NCBI GenBank assembly: GCA_019359395.1 | Contig: JAHHHK010000018.1 | Coordinates: forward strand, 105,691 to 169,690 | Length of the DNA stretch: 64,000 nucleotides | Direction of reading: 5' to 3' | From: Komarekiella atlantica HA4396-MV6 | Lineage (GTDB): Bacteria > Cyanobacteriota > Cyanobacteriia > Cyanobacteriales > Nostocaceae | Shown: piece after piece, positions 46,199-55,494 of the stretch | Layout of the letters: each line of letters starts with the position of its first letter | Position numbering within the stretch: the stretch's first letter is position 1 | Notes under the pieces: generated by a model | Told to the model about the DNA's origin: nothing | The model's database searches: none | The model's input: only the letters and a program-made list of their open reading frames with translations | Program-made: the position numbers and the translations under genes

Positions 46199-48151
46199 AT
46201 GACTAACTTACAAATTCAATTAAGTTGGGAAGACCCAGCAACGGGAGAACGGCGAGAACCAAAGTTAAATGTACCCATCGCTTTTGGTCGAGAATTCGCC
46301 CGCTTACCTGCCGAAATCGCGGGACAGCGTGTCTCCAGGATGCTGCTTAATAGTAATGAAGTTTCTCGCTACCATGCCCTAATTGACTGGGAACAAAACC
46401 AACTGGTGGTAATTGACCAAGGTAGTGTTAACGGTATATTTGTCAACGGTCAACAACAAACGCGCAGTGTTTTGGCTAATGGGGATGTGCTGCAAATTGG
46501 GCCATACATGATGACGGTGACGTTTGCTACCAATGTATCCGCACAAATCACCAGCCCTCCTTCAACAATTCAGTTCAACCCAAATACTAATCTTCCAGAC
46601 CCCAGCTTATCCCCAGCGCAGTCTACACCATCAAGAAGCAATTTCCCGCCATCAGCGTTTCAGGCGGAAAATGTCGTTGTGCAAGCACTTCATGCTACAG
46701 GCTTACCAGTAGATGAATCTGATTATTTGGCGATTGGGGCCGGGTTGGGTAGCTTTGTCTGGGTTGATTTGCTGCGAATTAGTGGTGTCCGTCCTAACAA
46801 AATTGTAGCTTTGGGATTAGAGGGAGAGCCTTATGCTCGTTACAAGCGCCTCTGTATGAATTCGCAAATTCCCTTACATGAAAGACTACGATCTAATTCT
46901 GACTCTTGTCCCGATAATATTTGGGGCTGGCCTAGTTATGCCCTGCGAGAGTCTTGGTATGATTTCACCCAAGGCAAGATCAATTCAGCATTCAGATATC
47001 TGTGGCAGGTATTTGCTGAACCAACATTCGCCGAAACTTATACACCTCGTGCAGGTAATGTCTTTAATTCCATTGACCGGGAAGCGAAGCGCATTGGCTG
47101 GAATCAAATTTATCGCTATGGGCGAGTTAGGGGAATTCGCAAAACTGATGATGGCAGGTATTGCGTAGCTTATTCTCGCGGCCCAGGAAATTATGCTTTT
47201 CTAGTTAGTCGTTATTTACATTTAGCTACTGGCTACCCAGCCATTCAGTTTCTTCCAGATTTGCAAGCTTATAGAGAAAAATATCAAGACTTTAAGTCGG
47301 TCGTGAATGCTTATGAAGCACACGATCATGTTTATCAACAACTAGAGCAACAGGGTGGTACGGTGTTGATTCGGGGGCGGGGGATTGTCGCTTCGCGCGT
47401 TGTCCAGCGCATTTATGAGGCAAGAAAGCAAAATCAGAATATTACAGTTTTGCATTTGATGCGATCGCCTAAACCCCAAGGCAATAAATTTCAAACTGCT
47501 CAGCGTCTAGTCAAAAATCATTACGAATTTCAACCATTTAACTGGCCTAAAGCCTGTTGGGGCGGTGAACTCCGCGCCATGTTAGAAAAAGCTAGTCCTG
47601 ATGAGCGCAAGCGTCTACTAGCGGACTGGGGCGGTACAACCACCGCTGACCGCCATGACTGGCAACGCATCACTGAACAAGGACTGAGTGAAGGCTGGTA
47701 TCAAATTACCTTTGGTGAAGTGCTGGGTGTAGAACGGAATGTTCAAAACCGCACTATTACCCGTATCCAGGAAAAAGGTTTTGGGGAAATGAACCTGGCG
47801 GCTGACTTTATTGTTGATGCTACTGGACTCGATGCCAAAGTGGAAACAAATCCTTTATTAGACGATTTGGTAAAACATTATAATTTGCCGCTAAATCACT
47901 TAGGGCGATTGGTTGTAGCGAACAATTTTGAGTTAATAGAAATGCGTAGTGGCAGAGGTCAGATGTATGCAGCTGGAGCGATTACCCTCGGTGGCCCCTA
48001 TGCAGCAGTTGATAGTTTTCTCGGCTTGCAGTACGCCGCATTAGTTGCCGTTGATGGACTCGTTGCCGCCCGTGCGCCTGGAGTCCAATATTTAAATACC
48101 GTAAGTTCCTATGGGCAATGGTTAAAGTGGGTATTGAATCAATCGCCTTAA
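46199..48151 (+). CDS. FHA domain fused to FAD-dependent oxidoreductase-like domain
   Basis: 650 residues. Residues 1-110 are an FHA domain (IAFGREFARLP, EVSRYHALIDW, QGSVNGIFVNGQ). A Pro/Ser-rich linker (110-160) leads to a flavin-type Rossmann start YLAIGAGLGSFVWVD (about 176-190) and a long domain with ATGYPAIQFLPD (ATG-type motif), RGRGIVASRVVQRIYEA (second Rossmann, NADPH-like) and IVDATGLDAKVETNP, AAGAITLGGPYAAVDSF near the end, as in FAD-dependent monooxygenase/thioredoxin-reductase-like folds. A phosphopeptide-binding FHA on a redox enzyme is rare. Substrate unknown. It sits between an FHA/zinc-ribbon gene and a CPBP protease. Confidence 0.8.
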   Translation: MTNLQIQLSWEDPATGERREPKLNVPIAFGREFARLPAEIAGQRVSRMLLNSNEVSRYHALIDWEQNQLVVIDQGSVNGIFVNGQQQTRSVLANGDVLQIGPYMMTVTFATNVSAQITSPPSTIQFNPNTNLPDPSLSPAQSTPSRSNFPPSAFQAENVVVQALHATGLPVDESDYLAIGAGLGSFVWVDLLRISGVRPNKIVALGLEGEPYARYKRLCMNSQIPLHERLRSNSDSCPDNIWGWPSYALRESWYDFTQGKINSAFRYLWQVFAEPTFAETYTPRAGNVFNSIDREAKRIGWNQIYRYGRVRGIRKTDDGRYCVAYSRGPGNYAFLVSRYLHLATGYPAIQFLPDLQAYREKYQDFKSVVNAYEAHDHVYQQLEQQGGTVLIRGRGIVASRVVQRIYEARKQNQNITVLHLMRSPKPQGNKFQTAQRLVKNHYEFQPFNWPKACWGGELRAMLEKASPDERKRLLADWGGTTTADRHDWQRITEQGLSEGWYQITFGEVLGVERNVQNRTITRIQEKGFGEMNLAADFIVDATGLDAKVETNPLLDDLVKHYNLPLNHLGRLVVANNFELIEMRSGRGQMYAAGAITLGGPYAAVDSFLGLQYAALVAVDGLVAARAPGVQYLNTVSSYGQWLKWVLNQSP

Positions 48152-48198
48152 TGTAAGTGAAAGTAAAGAAATTATAGGCGATCGCCCATTATTAATTT

Positions 48199-49086
48199 AT
48201 GACAGATCAAAATCTCGATAATCCATTCCGTAAGCTCAAGGTTCGCAATTTGCTATTGCGGGGTTTGTTGATATCCTTGAGTCTTGGCTTTGCACTCGGC
48301 TTTGTACAAGGAATCAGTGGTTTGAAGTTCAACAATCAAGTTGTGCCGTTGATCCTATACATCTTGATATTTGGGTTACTTTGCATCTGGGAACTGGCAG
48401 ATTTCAAACGCTTTGGAATTAATCTTAAGTACGTAGTAGGTAGAGTACCAAAAAATCATAAGTGGTTACAGACAGTAGGCTTGGTAATTCTCACTATTCT
48501 GTTTTCACTCAGTGCCTTCCTTGTGTCATTTTACCTACTGTTATTGGTTGCGCCTTCCTTTGTGGAGGGACTCATCCGCCAGGTTGCTACCAATCCATCT
48601 CCTCGAAGTTCTGCGCCTTTGTTTGACAACTTGCTAGCAGCGATCGTTTATGTGGTAATTAGCCCGATCGCAGAGGAATTTATCTTCCGAGGTATTATTT
48701 TACAGCGTTGGGCGGCTAAGTGGGGCATTCGCTCTGCCTTGGTTATTTCCTCGCTTTTATTTGGAATTTTACACGCCAATGTTTTGGGATTATCCATATT
48801 TGGGATAATCATGGGGGTGTTATACATCAAAACCCGCACGCTGATTGTACCGATCGCTTGCCATGCATTGAATAATTTTCTAGCGGTGACAATGGGACTG
48901 TTCTCTAGTGAGTCAAATCCTACCTCAGCGGTGAACACTGTAGAACAATTACGTTCTAGCTGGTGGCTAGGTGTCTTACTAATGCTAGTAACGTTGCCTT
49001 TGCTAGTTCGCTTCCTTTCCCAGAATTGGCCGCGCCGAGATGCAGCAGTCCCCTACTTGGTCAACGCTTACCAAAATAACGCGTAA
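48199..49086 (+). CDS. CPBP family intramembrane protease
   Basis: 295 residues, about eight membrane spans. The CPBP/Abi motifs are complete: EExxxR in PIAEEFIFRG (Glu159, Glu160, Arg164), FGILHAN, and HALNNFLA. Members include CAAX-type prenyl proteases and bacteriocin-immunity proteins. It begins 47 bp after the FHA-FAD gene on the same strand, so co-expression is plausible. Confidence 0.85.
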   Translation: MTDQNLDNPFRKLKVRNLLLRGLLISLSLGFALGFVQGISGLKFNNQVVPLILYILIFGLLCIWELADFKRFGINLKYVVGRVPKNHKWLQTVGLVILTILFSLSAFLVSFYLLLLVAPSFVEGLIRQVATNPSPRSSAPLFDNLLAAIVYVVISPIAEEFIFRGIILQRWAAKWGIRSALVISSLLFGILHANVLGLSIFGIIMGVLYIKTRTLIVPIACHALNNFLAVTMGLFSSESNPTSAVNTVEQLRSSWWLGVLLMLVTLPLLVRFLSQNWPRRDAAVPYLVNAYQNNA

Positions 49087-49152
49087 AAATACTCATTAAT
49101 GGTGTAGAAATGTATAGAATCTTGTAAAGATGTAAAATATGTTCTTTTTAAG

Positions 49153-49866
49153 ATGCAAACATTTCAAGCTACTTCTTCAATGCAGCGGTCTGTACCACCA
49201 AATCAATGCCAGCCTTTGAAGATTATCGCACTGGGAGATAGCTTAGTTTATGGATTCGGCGACCCGGAAAAAGGAGGCTGGGTTGAGCAACTGCGGCGGT
49301 GGTGGATGTTACCAGATAGTGCGGGTCATGTTCTTTATAACTTAGGAGTACGGGGCGATCGCACCCAGCAAGTAGCACAAAGGCTAGAAGTGGAATTTCG
49401 CCATCGAGGTGAACTGCGAAATCGTGTTCCCGACTTAATTATCTTATCAGTAGGCGTGAATGACTCAGCGCGGTTAGCTCGTCCTGACGGACGCAATTAT
49501 ACAGATTTTGCCGTATTTGAATCGGAAATCGCTTCTTTACTAGATTTGGCACAGCAACTCTGTCCCGTATTATTTGTAGGTATGGTACCAGTGGATGAGG
49601 CTAAGATGCCATTTCTAGATTGCTTTTACTACAATCATGCCGAACAATACCGCTATAAAACAGCCACTCAAATTGCTTGCTCCAAAAGGCAGATTCCCTA
49701 TCTGGATATTTTCCAACAATGGATGGAACGCGGTGAAGCTTGGCGACTTAAACGCTTGAGCGAAGATGGTCTTCACCCTAATACATTAGGATATCAAGCT
49801 TTGTTAGAAGATGTACTTAATTGGAAACCATTAGCAGCCTATCATTCTAAATTGCGATCGCCCTAA
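49153..49866 (+). CDS. SGNH/GDSL-type hydrolase
   Basis: 237 residues. Catalytic serine in block I IIALGDSLVYGFG (Ser30), block II glycine LGVRGDRT, block III SVGVNDSAR and block V EDGLHPNTLGY with the Asp-x2-His dyad. No signal peptide, so probably cytoplasmic. Acts as esterase or lipase; natural substrate unknown. It follows the CPBP protease after 66 bp. Confidence 0.88.
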   Translation: MQTFQATSSMQRSVPPNQCQPLKIIALGDSLVYGFGDPEKGGWVEQLRRWWMLPDSAGHVLYNLGVRGDRTQQVAQRLEVEFRHRGELRNRVPDLIILSVGVNDSARLARPDGRNYTDFAVFESEIASLLDLAQQLCPVLFVGMVPVDEAKMPFLDCFYYNHAEQYRYKTATQIACSKRQIPYLDIFQQWMERGEAWRLKRLSEDGLHPNTLGYQALLEDVLNWKPLAAYHSKLRSP

Positions 49867-50010
49867 ATATATAACTTTCTTTGTATTTCCCTTACTTGCG
49901 TAAAATACCAAACTTTTACTAAATTTTTGAATAGGAATGGAGTAAAGTCAAATTAACAACAATATAGAAAAACTCCCATTTATTCTATTATTTTTTTACT
50001 TTAAGATTTT

Positions 50011-50445
50011 ATGACTCCAACTTTATTAGGTCGTTGGCAAACTCGATTATTACTACTTGCTACTATCGGTGTATTAGTATCCTTGCCTTTTGCAATAGGC
50101 TTAGTTGGGCCTGGTGCTAACTCAGTTTATTTTTGGATACTCAGTTATGTTGCTATTTTTGGCTTAGGTTGGGATATACTTTACAACCATCTTCAAAAAT
50201 CCCGCTGGGATAGGGATTGGCCCGCAGCTTATCAACTCTTAGCTGGTATCTGGGAATTAGTTTTTGTCTTCTGTGGGATCAAACTTTTTGGCTTCTTACC
50301 TATACCTCTGCCTAAAGAGGAACTATCGCCAGGAGCTTTTCTGTTCCATTACAGCGTCGTTTGGTTAGCAGTTTTTATTGTCTCGCAAAGCCTGATGCGA
50401 ATTATATTTCCCCGTTGGCGTTTCCGAGGTGGCGAGTGGTTGTAA
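50011..50445 (+). CDS. Small membrane protein of unknown function
   Basis: 144 residues with four predicted membrane spans (LLLLATIGVLVSLPFAIGLV; SVYFWILSYVAIFGLGWDIL; LLAGIWELVFVFCGIKLFGF; FHYSVVWLAVFIVSQSLMRI) and a basic C-terminus (FPRWRFRGGEWL). I recall similar proteins in cyanobacteria without a known role. It is followed by a strong hairpin at 50461-50495. Confidence 0.7.
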   Translation: MTPTLLGRWQTRLLLLATIGVLVSLPFAIGLVGPGANSVYFWILSYVAIFGLGWDILYNHLQKSRWDRDWPAAYQLLAGIWELVFVFCGIKLFGFLPIPLPKEELSPGAFLFHYSVVWLAVFIVSQSLMRIIFPRWRFRGGEWL

Positions 50446-50460
50446 ATAAATGCTTTTGAT

Positions 50461-50522
50461 AAGATTCCCAACTTCTTAAAGAAGTCGGGAATCTTAGTCT
50501 TTAAGAAGTCGAGAATCTTAGT
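50461..50522. terminator. Strong hairpin with duplicated right arm
   Basis: AAGATTCCC-a-ACTTCT / AGAAGT-c-GGGAATCTT folds into a 15-pair stem with one internal mismatch (50461-50495). The right arm is then repeated once, 50500-50522, with two changes, so alternative pairings exist. No T-run; located 15 bp after the membrane protein gene. The sequence type (GATTCCCGACTTCTT) recurs in Nostoc spacers. Confidence 0.55.
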
Positions 50523-50617
50523 ATAAGTCTCTGTATTTATACTGTTGTGTCGTGTTGACTTAAAATTGCTATATTTAACTCCCTGAATATCTTCTTAATT
50601 TAGATTAAGGAAGTAAA

Positions 50618-51907
50618 ATGTCGAATTTTGACCTAGTTACTAAGCTCTTTCTGCAACTCACCATAATTTTAATCACTTGTCGCATCGTCACGATTTTGGG
50701 ACGACGTTATCTGGGTCAAACCGATGTTGTTTGTGAAATGATCGCAGGTGTGATGTTAGGCCCATCACTGTTGGGTTTGATGGCACCAGATTTGCAACAA
50801 TGGCTGTTTCCTAAGCTTCCTATCTTAACTGCATTAGGAGACAAAATTCCTAACCCATCGATGTCGATTTTATATGCTATTAGCCAAATTGGGTTAGCAA
50901 TTTATATGTTTTTGATTGGGCTGGAGTTCGATACCAAACTCTTAAAACACCATATCAAAAGTGCGGGATTGCTATCTGCGGCAGGAATTATCACCCCATT
51001 TATTTTAGGAGCGATCGCCTCTTTTTTCTTATATAACAATGGCAATTTTTTCCAACCAAATGTAACACTTTGGGCGGCTGCCTTATATCTTGGTGCGTCA
51101 ATGACAATTACGGCGTTTCCTATGTTAGCTAGAATCATTTACGAACGCGGTCTGGCAAAAACACGCTTTGGCACTTTAGCTTTAGGAGCAGCATCGGTTG
51201 ATGATGGAGTTGCTTGGTGTTTGCTAGCGGTTGTGCTTGCTAGTGTGAAAAATTCTATGAGCATTGCTGTTTTAGCAATTGGTGGTGGCATTATTTATGT
51301 GTTGTTTGCAATTTTTATCGGGCAACCTGTACTTAACATCTTCACACGCATGACAAAACGTGATGCAGGTGTGAGTAGGCAAACCCTGACATTATTGTTA
51401 ATAGTTTTGGCATTCTGTGCTTGGTTTACTGATGCCACAGGCATATATGCAATATTCGGTGCATTTATCCTTGGTGCAGTGATGCCACGCGGAGAATTTG
51501 CCCAACAAATTCGCCAATATACCGAGTTTTTCACTACTTCATTTCTGCTGCCGATTTTCTTTGTTTTCTCTGGACTCAACACTCAAATTGGACTAGTAAA
51601 CACACCTGCTTTGTGGGGAATCACAATCTTAATTATTGCGATCGCTATTTTTGGTAAAGGTGTTTCTTGTACACTAGCAGCAAGGCTGGGCGGCGAAAAT
51701 TGGCGTAATTCGGCAATAATTGGCTCATTAATGAATGCTCGTGGTTTGATGGAGTTAATCATTCTTAATGTTGGTCTTGAGCAAGGTATAATCACTCCAA
51801 CTTTATTCACTATCATGGTTATTATGGCGATTATAACTACACTAATGGCATCGCCATTAATTTCCTTTTTATTACAAGGTACAAGCTATGAAAAATCTTC
51901 GCTTTAA
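50618..51907 (+). CDS. Cation:proton antiporter, CPA2 type
   Basis: 429 residues, about 12-13 membrane spans. The CPA2 pattern is seen: GQTDVVCEMIAGVMLGPSLL near the start, FLIGLEFDTKLL, the ion-site SVDDGVAWCLLAV with paired acidic residues (DD), and FVFSGLNTQIGL. It ends after the membrane domain, without TrkA-N or stress domains. Likely exchanges Na+ or K+ for protons. A second antiporter follows 616 bp downstream, with an element and a repeat in the spacer. Confidence 0.9.
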   Translation: MSNFDLVTKLFLQLTIILITCRIVTILGRRYLGQTDVVCEMIAGVMLGPSLLGLMAPDLQQWLFPKLPILTALGDKIPNPSMSILYAISQIGLAIYMFLIGLEFDTKLLKHHIKSAGLLSAAGIITPFILGAIASFFLYNNGNFFQPNVTLWAAALYLGASMTITAFPMLARIIYERGLAKTRFGTLALGAASVDDGVAWCLLAVVLASVKNSMSIAVLAIGGGIIYVLFAIFIGQPVLNIFTRMTKRDAGVSRQTLTLLLIVLAFCAWFTDATGIYAIFGAFILGAVMPRGEFAQQIRQYTEFFTTSFLLPIFFVFSGLNTQIGLVNTPALWGITILIIAIAIFGKGVSCTLAARLGGENWRNSAIIGSLMNARGLMELIILNVGLEQGIITPTLFTIMVIMAIITTLMASPLISFLLQGTSYEKSSL

Positions 51908-52070
51908 GAACAGCATAGTAGCAGTTTGAGATCCCAATCACTTAATAACAATTACGTAGATATTAGTTAAATTTCCATCTTGTAAATCTGGTTATAACTG
52001 CTTTTGCTACTGCAACTGTGTTGTAACAACAATTGACATCACAACTAAGCGCGAATTAACTTTAAGTGTG

Positions 52071-52256
52071 TCTAAGCTCGACTTTATCCATTTTTTGGCA
52101 ACGCTCAAGCTGATGCTTAAACCTTTGTGGAACAGTAGTTTTACTTTTTCAATTTCACCGATATTAGTGACATGGAAAAAGTTTTTGCCAAAAAGCTAGG
52201 GTTTTTACCGTATCAAGAGAACCAAGTTATTAATTTTGGATAAAGTCGAGCTAAGA
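52071..52256. mobile_element. MITE-like element with nested inverted repeats
   Basis: Ends TCTAAGCTCGACTTTATCCA (52071-52090) and its complement TGGATAAAGTCGAGCTAAGA (52237-52256) match with a single mismatch. A 10-bp inner inverted repeat (TTTTTGGCAA / TTGCCAAAAA, about 52093-52102 and 52187-52196) lies within. If the termini are taken as GCTCGAC..., both sides are flanked by TAA, a possible target duplication. A short ATG frame (52172-52243, MEKVFAKKLGFLPYQENQVI...) ends exactly in the right arm. About 186 bp, so non-autonomous. Confidence 0.5.
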
Positions 52257-52289
52257 GGATGTTTGTAAAGTCCAAGACAGTATAAAAAT

Positions 52290-52427
52290 GTCATTCTGTA
52301 GACGCTTCTGCGGCTTCCCGCAGGGTGTGGAGCAAAGCATAAGGAAGAATCTAGGTTTTTGACCACATATTGAGATGTTTCATTCCGCTACGCTGCATAC
52401 CCTACGGGATCTTGCTACAACATGACA
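52290..52427. repeat. Palindromic interspersed repeat (GTCATTCTG...AACATGAC type)
   Basis: Starts GTCATTCTG and ends CAACATGACA; between them come GGAGCAAAGCATAAGGAAGA, GAGATGTTTCATTCCGCTACG and two GC-rich insert-like stretches (tagacgcttctgcggcttcccgc; cataccctacggga). A rearranged relative of the repeat at 3298-3413. Confidence 0.6.
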
Positions 52428-52523
52428 GACAAAGACCCTTTTAAAACATCCTCTAACAAGGTTGACATTTTCCATTAATTTAAAGAATTATCTTAAGGAA
52501 ACCGGATAGTCGTTGAGGAAACC

Positions 52524-54728
52524 ATGCACACAATTATTCTCGTTTTGGTTGAGGTGCTGATTGTTATTGGACTGTCACGGCTAGTAGGGTTGGCATTTCG
52601 GTCAATTAATCAACCGCTAGTAATTGGTGAAATTGTTGCGGGGATTATGCTCGGCCCGTCTTTATTTGGTTGGATTGCTCCCCATGCAGCAGTTACCTTG
52701 TTCCCACCTGAAACTATTCCTTTTCTAAATGTTTTGTCTCAGGTGGGACTAATATTTTTTATGTTTTTAATTGGACTAGAGCTAAATCCAAAATACTTGA
52801 GTGGACAATTAGAAGTGGCAATTCTTACTTCTCATGTAAGTATTTTAGCTCCGTTCTCTTTAGGAACATTACTAGCGGTGGTGCTTTATCCTCTAGTTTC
52901 CAATGCTAGTGTATCTTTTACCACCTTTGCTCTGTTCTTGGGGGCGGCAATGTCAATTACTGCCTTTCCAGTGCTAGCACGAATTATTACTGAGAACAAT
53001 TTGCAGGGGACACGCTTGGGAACGTTGGCGTTAACTTGTGCCGCAGTGGATGATGCAACGGCTTGGTGCTTATTGGCAGTAGCGATCGCTGTAGCTCGTA
53101 CAGGTAACTTCGCTGGTGCAGTCCCCACAATTATTGAGAGCTTAGTCTACATTGCTTTTATGCTAACGGTGGGACGTTGGTTTTTACAACGTCTTGCTAC
53201 TCATTATCGCCGCACTGGACGCCTTAGCCAATTGGTTCTGGCTTTGATTTATATGGCAGTGGTTACGTCTGCACTAATCACTGAACTAATCGGCATTCAC
53301 TTAATTTTTGGAGCATTTTTACTGGGCGCAGCAATGCCCAAGAATGCAGATTTAGTGCGCGAATTGGCGATAAAAACTGAAGATTTCGTGTTGATATTTT
53401 TACTGCCAATATTTTTTGCTTATAGTGGTTTGCGGACGCAAATTGGCTTACTTAACCGTCCTGAATTATGGCTTTTGTGTGCATTAGTTTTAATAGTAGC
53501 GATCGCAGGTAAGTATATAGGCACTTATGTAGCAGCTCGTGTCAGTGGCATTAATAAGCGCGAAGCATCGGCACTCGGTTGGTTGATGAATACTCGTGGT
53601 TTGACTGAACTGATAGTGCTAAATATTGGTTTGGAGTTAGGGGTCATTTCCCCTTTAGTATTTACCATGTTGGTCATCATGGCGTTAGTAACCACATTTA
53701 TGACCTCGCCACTTCTGGAATGGACGTATCCGAAAAAGCTGATCAAGTTAGATGTGGTGGAACCAGAATTAGGAACAGAAGCAGACATAGATGCAGCTAG
53801 TGAACCTTACACTCGTCCCTACCGGATTTTAGTACCGATTGCTAATCCCAGTACACAAAAAGGTTTGGTGCAATTAGCTGTGGCGATCGCGCTACCCACC
53901 GCAGGCATTGCTCTGGATTACCAACAACCCGCCATTGTTAATCCCTTGAGCTTGATTGAATTTGAAGAAGACTATGCCTTTGAAAGTACTCCAGTTGAAG
54001 CAGACCGATTAATCGCACAGCGCCGCCAGCAGCTAGCAGAATTGATTAATACTCTCGAACCACCACAAACACAATCTCATGTGCATCCTATCATTCGCAT
54101 ATCTAGTAATGTCGCGCGGGAAACAGCACAGATTGCCGCACTAGAACAAGCAGATTTAATTTTAGTGGGATGGCATCGTCCAGCTTTTAGTAGTAATCGC
54201 TTAGGTGGACGAGTCGGGCAAATTCTGACTAATGCGCCAGTTGATGTAGCAGTTTTTGTAGATAAGGGAGGCGAGCGATTAGAAAGCTTGTTAGTACCTT
54301 ATTCGGCAAATATCCATGATGACTTGGCATTGATACTTGCGCTGAGACTGCTCATCAATCACGAAAATCGCATGTTGCAAATTTTACAAGTAGTAGCGAA
54401 TCACGTCAAGGAAGAATTGAGTTACGAACTGAATACGATGATGGAGCAATTACCGACTAGTGTACGCGATCGCATAGACATCAAAATTATCGAAGCCCCA
54501 GAACCAATCCAAGCTGTAGTTACAGCCTCAGAAGGTGTTGATCTAACAATTGCTGGCACTAGCCGTACTTGGGGGATTGAGCGTCAAACTTTGGGACGAT
54601 ATACAGATCAACTAGCTATTCAATGCCGCTCCTCCCTACTAATTACCCGCCGCTACAGTCAACTTACCTCTCATATGTCCTCCGTACTTCCTGATGTTGG
54701 TATTCAAGAATCAAAAGTTGGGATGTGA
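52524..54728 (+). CDS. CPA2 cation:proton antiporter with universal-stress-like tail
   Basis: 734 residues. Residues 1-400 form the membrane antiporter (INQPLVIGEIVAGIMLGPSL, FLIGLELNPKYL, the acidic ion-site AVDDATAWCLLAVA, FAYSGLRTQIGLL). Residues about 430-720 are soluble, with two universal-stress-protein-like segments (YRILVPIANPSTQKGLVQLA; LESLLVPYSANIHDDLALIL; DLTIAGTSRTWGIERQ). In this architecture the tail probably binds nucleotides and gates the exchange; that is family inference. It ends 4 bp before the next gene's start. Confidence 0.9.
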   Translation: MHTIILVLVEVLIVIGLSRLVGLAFRSINQPLVIGEIVAGIMLGPSLFGWIAPHAAVTLFPPETIPFLNVLSQVGLIFFMFLIGLELNPKYLSGQLEVAILTSHVSILAPFSLGTLLAVVLYPLVSNASVSFTTFALFLGAAMSITAFPVLARIITENNLQGTRLGTLALTCAAVDDATAWCLLAVAIAVARTGNFAGAVPTIIESLVYIAFMLTVGRWFLQRLATHYRRTGRLSQLVLALIYMAVVTSALITELIGIHLIFGAFLLGAAMPKNADLVRELAIKTEDFVLIFLLPIFFAYSGLRTQIGLLNRPELWLLCALVLIVAIAGKYIGTYVAARVSGINKREASALGWLMNTRGLTELIVLNIGLELGVISPLVFTMLVIMALVTTFMTSPLLEWTYPKKLIKLDVVEPELGTEADIDAASEPYTRPYRILVPIANPSTQKGLVQLAVAIALPTAGIALDYQQPAIVNPLSLIEFEEDYAFESTPVEADRLIAQRRQQLAELINTLEPPQTQSHVHPIIRISSNVARETAQIAALEQADLILVGWHRPAFSSNRLGGRVGQILTNAPVDVAVFVDKGGERLESLLVPYSANIHDDLALILALRLLINHENRMLQILQVVANHVKEELSYELNTMMEQLPTSVRDRIDIKIIEAPEPIQAVVTASEGVDLTIAGTSRTWGIERQTLGRYTDQLAIQCRSSLLITRRYSQLTSHMSSVLPDVGIQESKVGM

Positions 54729-54732
54729 AACT

Positions 54733-55242
54733 ATGAATCATTTCAACTTCAAATCTTTAGCTTTTTATGGAGTAGCAATAAGTTCAGTGCTGCTGTTATT
54801 TAAAGTCGTAACCGCTTACGGGGAAACTAATCTTCAGGCTCCTCCTGCAATTAATGGTCTTTATCGTCTGACATTAGCTGAAAATTTGCCGCTGTGTGAA
54901 AAATCAGATGCCTTGATACTAAATCTTCAGCAATCAGGTATCTACTTGAATGCCTCTTTATTACCAGCAAATACTAACGCAGATATTGACGTCAAGCACT
55001 CGCTTACAGGTATGCTGCAAAGGCAGCAGCTGAGTTTATCTGGAACAGTTGACAGAGCCATCTTTTGTAATATTTCTCCAATGCAAAATAATCCGATTAA
55101 CTCAGTCACAATTCAAATGCAACTGGTGGATAAAGGTAAAATGACAGGTCAACTAACCATAAATGGGATCTCGCAAAATCTGGGATTTACCGCCACACTA
55201 CAAAAAGCTCAGGAAAAATCCCAGAAGTTAAACAGCCATTAA
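54733..55242 (+). CDS. Secreted protein following the antiporter
   Basis: 169 residues from ATG 54733, 4 bp after the antiporter stop; the frame is open further upstream inside the antiporter gene, but this ATG begins a proper signal peptide (LAFYGVAISSVLLLFKVVTAYGE). The mature part has two Cys (LCEKSD, IFCNIS) and beta-rich repeats such as MLQRQQLSLSGTVDRA and GKMTGQLTINGISQN. Function unknown; tight spacing suggests joint expression with the antiporter. Confidence 0.7.
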   Translation: MNHFNFKSLAFYGVAISSVLLLFKVVTAYGETNLQAPPAINGLYRLTLAENLPLCEKSDALILNLQQSGIYLNASLLPANTNADIDVKHSLTGMLQRQQLSLSGTVDRAIFCNISPMQNNPINSVTIQMQLVDKGKMTGQLTINGISQNLGFTATLQKAQEKSQKLNSH

Positions 55243-55494
55243 AACATGGGCAACTATAAACGAATAAGTTGACATGTATTTAGTTTGGAGTATTGTCGTA
55301 GCTAGAGAAAGTAAGGAAGTGGAGGAGAAATAACCAATGTCTTCTGTCCCCTGACTTCTGACTCCTATTTCAACATGCAATCTTGTTTGCCGATTAGCTT
55401 TAAAAATTAGTAACCCATAATTACTAATTAAGAATTGCTATATTGCTAGTCGATAAACAATACTTTATCTCTCAACATATAAGGAATCAAAAGA

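Larger units (their letters stand above)
51908..52523. other. Spacer between two antiporter genes
   Basis: A 616-bp spacer. It holds a MITE-like inverted-repeat element (52071-52256) and a palindromic interspersed repeat (52290-52427), each listed separately. The first 160 bases are A+T-rich with no feature recognised. AAGGAAACC-type sequence just before 52524 provides the ribosome-binding site. Confidence 0.6.

Noticed and set aside
52172..52243. 23-codon ATG frame in the MITE-like element
   Set aside because: Too short and without a family; mentioned only as part of the element.
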